Positions 5,733 through 9,214 of a stretch of 9,214 nucleotides of DNA are shown here, in pieces. This DNA comes from Caldifarciminota bacterium UBA3079 (GTDB taxonomy: Bacteria; Hydrothermota; Tepidihabitantia; Tepidihabitantales; Tepidihabitantaceae). The stretch spans positions 531 through 9,744 of the forward strand of contig DFBN01000043.1 in assembly GCA_002366635.1 (NCBI GenBank). The letters run 5' to 3'. The notes beneath the pieces were generated by a model. That model ran no database searches and had not been told where the DNA came from. It saw nothing but the letters and a program-made list of their open reading frames with translations. Within the stretch, counting starts at the first letter, position 1, and the number at the start of each line of letters is the position of its first letter. The translations under genes and the position numbers were made by a program.

Positions 5733-6284
5733 CTATTCCTTGCGGTAACGGGCAGTGCCCTTTTCGTAAAGGTCTTCGCCATAAATATCGTCGACTACAA
5801 TCGCGGGAAAGTTCTCGACCTGAAGCTCGCGCACTGCTTCAGGCCCGAGTTCATCATAAGCGATGACCTTGGCTGCTTTGATGCTTCCCGAAATCAGGGC
5901 CGCCGCGCCACCGACTGCGGCGAAATAAACCGCTTTGTATTTCTTTATCGCATCAAGCACTGACTGGCCCCGGTTGCCTTTACCAACCATTCCTTTCAGG
6001 CCTTTCTCAAGCAACAACGGCGTGTACGGGTCCATCCGGTAGGATGTGGTTGGCCCGGCAGAACCAATCGGCTTGCCCGGTGGTGCCGGTGCCGGGCCGA
6101 CATAATAAATGACAGCACCTTTCAGGTCAAAAGGCAAGTCCTTGCCCGCTGTGAGGGCCTCAACCAACCGCTTGTGCGCCAAATCCCGGCCCGTATAAAT
6201 CGTGCCTGAAATCAGAACCGAGTCACCGGCATGAAGCCCGGCGACTAGCTCGTCGGTCAGCGGTGTTGTAATATTCTTCACCAT
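5733..6284 (-). CDS. Class I fumarate hydratase, beta subunit (C-terminal domain)
   Basis: The 183-residue protein is the swivelling subunit of the two-component [4Fe-4S] fumarase, which hydrates fumarate to L-malate. Family motifs are SGTIYTGRDLAH (26-37), the substrate-loop PIGSAGPTTSYRMD (72-85) and GKG at 101-103. VDDIYGEDLYEK near the C-terminus replaces the more usual variants of that region. The length is normal for the split form. ATG 6284 is preceded by an AGAGGTGG Shine-Dalgarno sequence that overlaps the TAG of the alpha gene, 9 nt upstream. Adjacent alpha and beta genes in this order are typical of split class I enzymes in anaerobes. The L-tartrate dehydratase beta subunit is a close relative; the fumarate reductase genes downstream favour fumarase. 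Confidence 0.9.
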   Translation of the reverse strand: MVKNITTPLTDELVAGLHAGDSVLISGTIYTGRDLAHKRLVEALTAGKDLPFDLKGAVIYYVGPAPAPPGKPIGSAGPTTSYRMDPYTPLLLEKGLKGMVGKGNRGQSVLDAIKKYKAVYFAAVGGAAALISGSIKAAKVIAYDELGPEAVRELQVENFPAIVVDDIYGEDLYEKGTARYRKE

Positions 6285-6293
6285 AATCCACCT

Positions 6294-7136
6294 CTAAAGG
6301 ATTGCAGTCTTGTGCCTTGACGCATGGCAGCACATATTCACTGCGCAAGGCATCGTTGCGATATGGCAGGGGAAGGCCTCGACGAACACAGCCAAAGCGG
6401 TTACCCTGCCTCCCAGTCCCTGGGGCCCGATACCGAGATTATTGATTCGCTCGAGCAGTTCCTTCTCCATATCCGCATAAAAAGGGTCAGGATGGACCGA
6501 ACCGACTTTTCGTAATTGAGCCTTTTTGGCAAGCATGGCGCATTTCTCGAATGTGCCACCGATTGCAGCTCCGACAATCACCGGTGGACACGGGTTTGCT
6601 TTTGAACGCCTAACCCGGTCAACCACAAAATCCTTGAAACCCTCAGCACCGTCGGCCGGCGTCAGCATTTTCACTTCGCTCATGTTTTCTGCGCCGCCGC
6701 CTTTGGGTTGGACGGTTATTTTGAGTTTATCACCTGGAACAATATCGGTATAAATTATCGGCGGCGTATTGTCACCGGTGTTTTTCCTGCGCAACGGGTC
6801 CTCGACTATCGATTTCCTCAGATAACCTTCTTTATATCCTTTAACAACGCCCTGTTTGATAGCGTCATATAGCTCGCCACCAGAAATCCTGAGTTCTGAG
6901 CCGATTTCCACCCAGAATACTGCGAAACCGGTATCCTGACATGCGGCTACCTTTTCCTCGTGCGAAATTCTGTCGTTTTCGAGAATCTGTTTCAGGATAT
7001 CCTTGCCGGTCGGAGACTCCTCGATTTCCACCGCATGTTTAAGTGCATCGATTATATCATCTCCGATGTCGAAATTGGCGTCCATGCACAGTTTCGCTAC
7101 TGTGTCCTTTACTGTTTCAAAAGGTATTTCTTTCAT
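6294..7136 (-). CDS. Class I fumarate hydratase, alpha subunit (N-terminal, Fe-S domain)
   Basis: The 280-residue subunit holds the catalytic [4Fe-4S] cluster of oxygen-sensitive fumarase. Cluster cysteines expected for the family are C66 in ACQDTGF, C183 in NPCPPVIVG and a third near the C-terminus in CCHASRH (C270, with C269 adjacent). Other family blocks are GDNTPPIIY (121-129), QPKGGGAEN (143-151) and LGIGPQGLGG (234-243). The last 25 residues contain two further cysteines, C257 and C264, where I recall other residues being usual in relatives (PTHIAS, LPVAVN). That gives an unusually Cys-rich end. ATG 7136 follows AAGGAG, which overlaps the stop of the upstream hydrolase gene (9-nt gap). 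It forms one enzyme with the beta subunit encoded immediately downstream. Class I enzymes are inactivated by oxygen, which supports an anaerobic lifestyle. Confidence 0.9.
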   Translation of the reverse strand: MKEIPFETVKDTVAKLCMDANFDIGDDIIDALKHAVEIEESPTGKDILKQILENDRISHEEKVAACQDTGFAVFWVEIGSELRISGGELYDAIKQGVVKGYKEGYLRKSIVEDPLRRKNTGDNTPPIIYTDIVPGDKLKITVQPKGGGAENMSEVKMLTPADGAEGFKDFVVDRVRRSKANPCPPVIVGAAIGGTFEKCAMLAKKAQLRKVGSVHPDPFYADMEKELLERINNLGIGPQGLGGRVTALAVFVEAFPCHIATMPCAVNMCCHASRHKTAIL

Positions 7137-7145
7137 TATTGCTCC

Positions 7146-7802
7146 TTACAATGCGTGGCCCAGCACCCAGATTTCGGTTTCGTGTGGCAGGTTTTCCCGG
7201 GTTATTTCTACTTCCGGGCTAGCGGTTTTCTTCACACCGGTCTGGCCGGCAAGGAAACCATCCACAGGTGCAATGTCAAATCCCAGTTTTTCGGTCTTGA
7301 AATGCATCGGGATGATTACCCGGGCATTGAGCTGCTTCGCCACTTTGTGCGCGGTTTCTGCGTCAATAGTGAAAACCCCACCTACCGGGATAAGCAGCAC
7401 ATCAATGTTTCCGATTGCCTGGACCGTTCCCGCCGAAAGAATATGGCCCAAATCACCCAGATGGCAAACACGCAGCCCGTCGATTTCATATACAAATACC
7501 GTATTTTTGCCCCGCAGCGCACCATTCTGATTATCATGATAAGTAAGGTAACCTTTGATTTCGATCGGGCCGACCTTGAAATCCCCTTCGCCTTTGACGA
7601 GCTTCGGGCTGCCGGCCAGTTGCTGATACCCGTTGTGGTCCGCATGGTCATGGGTTACGGTCACACCTTCAGCAACATCTTTTATCGGGTCATAACCGAC
7701 TGCGCCGTCATAACTGCCCGGAACATAAGGGTCGGTTATGACCTTGGTCCCGTCTGAAGCGGTCAAAAGAAATGAGGAATGGCCAAACCATTTAATCTTC
7801 AT
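7146..7802 (-). CDS. UPF0173-type metal-dependent hydrolase (MBL fold)
   Basis: The 218-residue protein matches the UPF0173/UlaG-like branch of the metallo-beta-lactamase fold. It opens with MKIKWFGHSSF, a typical N-terminus with H8. The metal site is intact: H51-x-H53-x-D55-H56 in THDHADHNG, H89 in TYHDN, H114 and D117 in CHLGD, and H167 in PMHFKT. Length is close to the family norm. No signal peptide is visible, so it should be cytoplasmic. Substrates of this family are mostly unknown; some relatives act on lactones or phosphoesters. It sits between rpmA (20-nt gap) and fumarase alpha (9-nt gap), inside the presumed operon. A housekeeping or metabolite-repair role for the fumarate module is conceivable but is inference only. 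The upstream ribosome site is weak (GATGGA immediately before ATG 7802). Confidence 0.85.
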   Translation of the reverse strand: MKIKWFGHSSFLLTASDGTKVITDPYVPGSYDGAVGYDPIKDVAEGVTVTHDHADHNGYQQLAGSPKLVKGEGDFKVGPIEIKGYLTYHDNQNGALRGKNTVFVYEIDGLRVCHLGDLGHILSAGTVQAIGNIDVLLIPVGGVFTIDAETAHKVAKQLNARVIIPMHFKTEKLGFDIAPVDGFLAGQTGVKKTASPEVEITRENLPHETEIWVLGHAL

Positions 7803-7822
7803 TCCATCTTTGCTCTAAGTGG

Positions 7823-8083
7823 TTAACATTTCTTTTCCAGGACCGAGATGCGCTTCTTGTTCCTGCTGACATACTCGAATTTGACAAAGCCGTCGGCAAC
7901 GGCAAAAAGTGTGTCATCCTTTGCCCGGACCACATTTTTGCCAGGAAGGAATTTTGTGCCCCGCTGGCGCACGAGTATATTGCCGTTTCGCACACGCTGT
8001 GACCCATACCGCTTGACGCCCAGGCGCTGGCCCTGGCTGTTACGACCGTTTTTAGCGCTTCCGCCGCTTTTCTTATGTGCCAT
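7823..8083 (-). CDS. rpmA: 50S ribosomal protein L27
   Basis: The 86-residue protein is clear L27: [44 protein letters not shown] and DGFVKFE are all family blocks. The N-terminus begins directly with MAHKK, so there is no cleavable extension of the Firmicutes type. The flexible lysine-rich tail reaches the peptidyl-transferase centre. ATG 8083 has AAGGAG (8097-8092) nearby, and a consensus promoter lies some 25-60 bp upstream. The usual partner rplU (L21) is not upstream here, and the obg gene that often follows is replaced by a hydrolase and fumarate-metabolism genes. Confidence 0.97.
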   Translation of the reverse strand: MAHKKSGGSAKNGRNSQGQRLGVKRYGSQRVRNGNILVRQRGTKFLPGKNVVRAKDDTLFAVADGFVKFEYVSRNKKRISVLEKKC

Positions 8084-8114
8084 ATCAATTTCTCCTTACA
8101 AAGGCCTGGAGGGG

Positions 8115-8142
8115 ATTATAGCCAGATGCACCAGAGTGTCAA
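8115..8142 (-). promoter_or_regulatory. Perfect sigma-70 consensus promoter of the rpmA operon
   Basis: Read on the - strand, TTGACA (8142-8137), a 16-bp spacer and TATAAT (8120-8115) match both consensus hexamers exactly. Transcription would start near 8108, leaving a leader of about 25 nt that includes AAGGAG before the rpmA ATG. With no terminator before 3397, this strong promoter would also drive the hydrolase, fumarase and fumarate reductase-like genes. Confidence 0.85.
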
Positions 8143-8253
8143 CCGGTTGTGAAGACAGAATATTGCGGCTGGTGCCATAACCAGGGCGACCAGTGATTGA
8201 CCCACCAAAAGTATTGCCATAGCCCAGAGGGTTGTGCCAAAGAATATGCAGCC

Positions 8254-8282
8254 AATCTAATCTTTGGGCAGGTTTTTGTCAA
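8254..8282 (-). promoter_or_regulatory. Possible second upstream promoter
   Basis: On the - strand, TTGACA (8282-8277) and TAGATT (8259-8254, 4 of 6 matches) are separated by 17 bp. It would start transcription near 8247, upstream of the stronger rpmA promoter. The -10 is weak, and the AT-rich spacing after the upstream stop codon could produce this by chance. Confidence 0.3.
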
Positions 8283-8297
8283 CAGGAAAAAGCGTTG

Positions 8298-9214
8298 TCA
8301 CTGTCTGAATATCCTGAATGTATCTCCGGCAACAGTGTACCAGTTAGGATTCACTCTGACCCAGATATTGTGTCCAACGATGCGTCCTTTTCCAAAAGGA
8401 ATCAGGTCAGAATCGGTCCTGTTAGTCTGGTAAACTTTACGATGGCGTCGGGTGAGCCGATTAACAAGTTTCTGGTCGGGCAGGTTCAGGTCGTTCTTCC
8501 CTACAGAAATTACTGAAACTACAGGATGTATCTGTTGCACCATTCTGTAGCTGACCGCAGATGCACTTCCGTAGTTTCCGACTGAGAGCAATTCAACTTC
8601 ATCCGTGACTTCAGCCAGCTTTGAGCCCAGGTTGAGCCGGTTGTTGCCCGCAACGCCGTTCAGGTCGCTTGTGATAAGCATGTCAAAGTTATGATAGGAA
8701 ACGAGCAATGCGATGCTTCTGTCTTGCTCTACTTTTGGATGTTTGCGCTTCGACTCCAGAACCCGGCCATTACTTGCCAAGCACCATATCGTTACATCAC
8801 CAATTTCAATGATTTCACCTACCCTTATTTTCTTGCGGCGGCTGCCAACAGCCTGCTGGTATTCTGAAAAGGCTTTGGTATGGATGGTACGGCCACGGTC
8901 ATAGGAATAAAAAAGAACGCCTTCTTCTCCACCCAGGTAACGGATGACTTCGTCCAGACCGCCGATTCGACCTTCAGTGTAATTGGTGGCGATAGAGTAA
9001 TCCAGTTCAGTAATACCAAGACTGTCGAGAATCGGACAGATTTCATTGGCACCGGCAAATGTCGGACCGCCGTCGATAAGACAGGCACGCTTGTCAGGTG
9101 TGCGGATAAGAATGGCGTTGCCTTGACCGACATCAAAGAACACGATATCCAATGTGCCTTCAGGTTGAGGTGCACGGCAGGCAAGACTAACAAGCAGAAG
9201 TTCTAAGAAAACCC
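8298..9214 (-). CDS. ComEC-like MBL-fold protein without metal ligands, probably exported (5' end outside window)
   Basis: The frame is open from stop TGA at 8298 to the window edge. A TTG at 9152 is the only in-window start near the mature domain, but it is probably internal. Upstream of it the frame encodes VFLELLLVSLAC followed by a proline-rich linker (RAPQPEGT), like the end of a signal peptide with a lipobox-like Cys. The acidic residue in the hydrophobic run makes lipoprotein status uncertain. Numbered from that TTG, the ComEC/Rec2 C-terminal MBL layout is clear: FFDVGQGNA (5-13), LIDGG (25-29), IGGLDEVI (63-70), DRSIALL (144-150), TSD (161-163), VGNYGS (191-196), SVGKND (216-221) and VYQT (240-243). 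The metal motif expected as THxHxDH is TNYTEGR (56-62), and HHGS is NYGS, so the active site is lost. A binding or structural role outside the cytoplasm is inference. Confidence 0.75.
   Translation of the reverse strand, partial: VFLELLLVSLACRAPQPEGTLDIVFFDVGQGNAILIRTPDKRACLIDGGPTFAGANEICPILDSLGITELDYSIATNYTEGRIGGLDEVIRYLGGEEGVLFYSYDRGRTIHTKAFSEYQQAVGSRRKKIRVGEIIEIGDVTIWCLASNGRVLESKRKHPKVEQDRSIALLVSYHNFDMLITSDLNGVAGNNRLNLGSKLAEVTDEVELLSVGNYGSASAVSYRMVQQIHPVVSVISVGKNDLNLPDQKLVNRLTRRHRKVYQTNRTDSDLIPFGKGRIVGHNIWVRVNPNWYTVAGDTFRIFRQ

Larger units (their letters stand above)
8084..8297 (-). other. Intergenic region between the MBL-like gene and rpmA
   Basis: These 214 bp hold the promoter or promoters for the rpmA operon on the - strand. 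A 34-codon hydrophobic frame (8220-8116) is also present; I do not count it as a gene because it has no ribosome site and its stop codon lies within the -10 box. No T-tailed hairpin terminator is visible after the upstream gene's stop at 8298, and no L21 gene or RNA gene is recognisable. Confidence 0.6.

Noticed and set aside
6960..7757. A 265-codon open frame on the + strand
   Set aside because: It is antisense to fumarase alpha and the UPF0173 hydrolase, both of which have unmistakable family motifs; its translation shows none.
8197..8516. Two + strand frames of 78 and 94 codons
   Set aside because: They overlap the 3' part of the ComEC-like gene and the rpmA promoter region, with no motif or ribosome site.
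9150..9152. TTG start for the ComEC-like protein
   Set aside because: The frame continues upstream to the window edge and encodes a hydrophobic, Cys-ending segment plus linker, so the real start lies outside the window.

Overview
The window looks like a bacterial chromosome segment of roughly even base composition from an uncultured, probably anaerobic lineage. It encodes ribosomal protein L27 with bacterial-type consensus promoters, Shine-Dalgarno sites of the AGGAGG type, a two-subunit oxygen-sensitive class I fumarase and a soluble fumarate reductase-like pair. A deep-branching anaerobe (candidate-phylum type, e.g. WOR-3/FCB-like) is my guess from gene content; nothing in the sequence fixes the taxonomy. 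I see no tRNA, rRNA, CRISPR array, insertion sequence or origin.

Layout. Bases 1-655 hold no intact gene: a long palindrome (10-48), a probable broken zinc-ribbon gene (91-286) and a second dyad (440-470). The + strand then carries three separately controlled genes. The first (656-1204) is a 2H-phosphoesterase (LigT-like) protein whose two HxT motifs are both lost; it is apparently translated from a leaderless mRNA. The second (1393-2277) is a secreted protein of three carboxypeptidase-regulatory-like domains behind an almost perfect sigma-54 promoter and before a clear intrinsic terminator. The third (2482-3393) is an SPFH/prohibitin-family membrane protein with its own sigma-70-type promoter.

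The rest is on the - strand, converging on the SPFH gene with only 3 bp between stop codons. Read in its own direction, a perfect TTGACA-N16-TATAAT promoter (8142-8115) precedes rpmA, a UPF0173-type metallo-hydrolase, fumarase alpha, fumarase beta, an Fe-S subunit and a flavoprotein. All gaps are 2-20 nt and no terminator separates them, so this is probably one transcription unit. The last four genes make a malate-fumarate-succinate module: the fumarase interconverts malate and fumarate, and the flavoprotein/Fe-S pair most likely reduces fumarate (or oxidises succinate) in the cytoplasm, since no membrane anchor is encoded nearby.

At the right edge a ComEC-like beta-lactamase-fold protein (8298 to beyond 9214, 5' end outside the window) has lost essentially all metal ligands and appears to be exported.

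Most worth a second look: two unrelated catalytically dead folds (2H and MBL) in one window, the sigma-54-controlled repeat protein, and the coupling of rpmA to fumarate metabolism. I do not see a clear-cut new multi-gene defence or mobile system.
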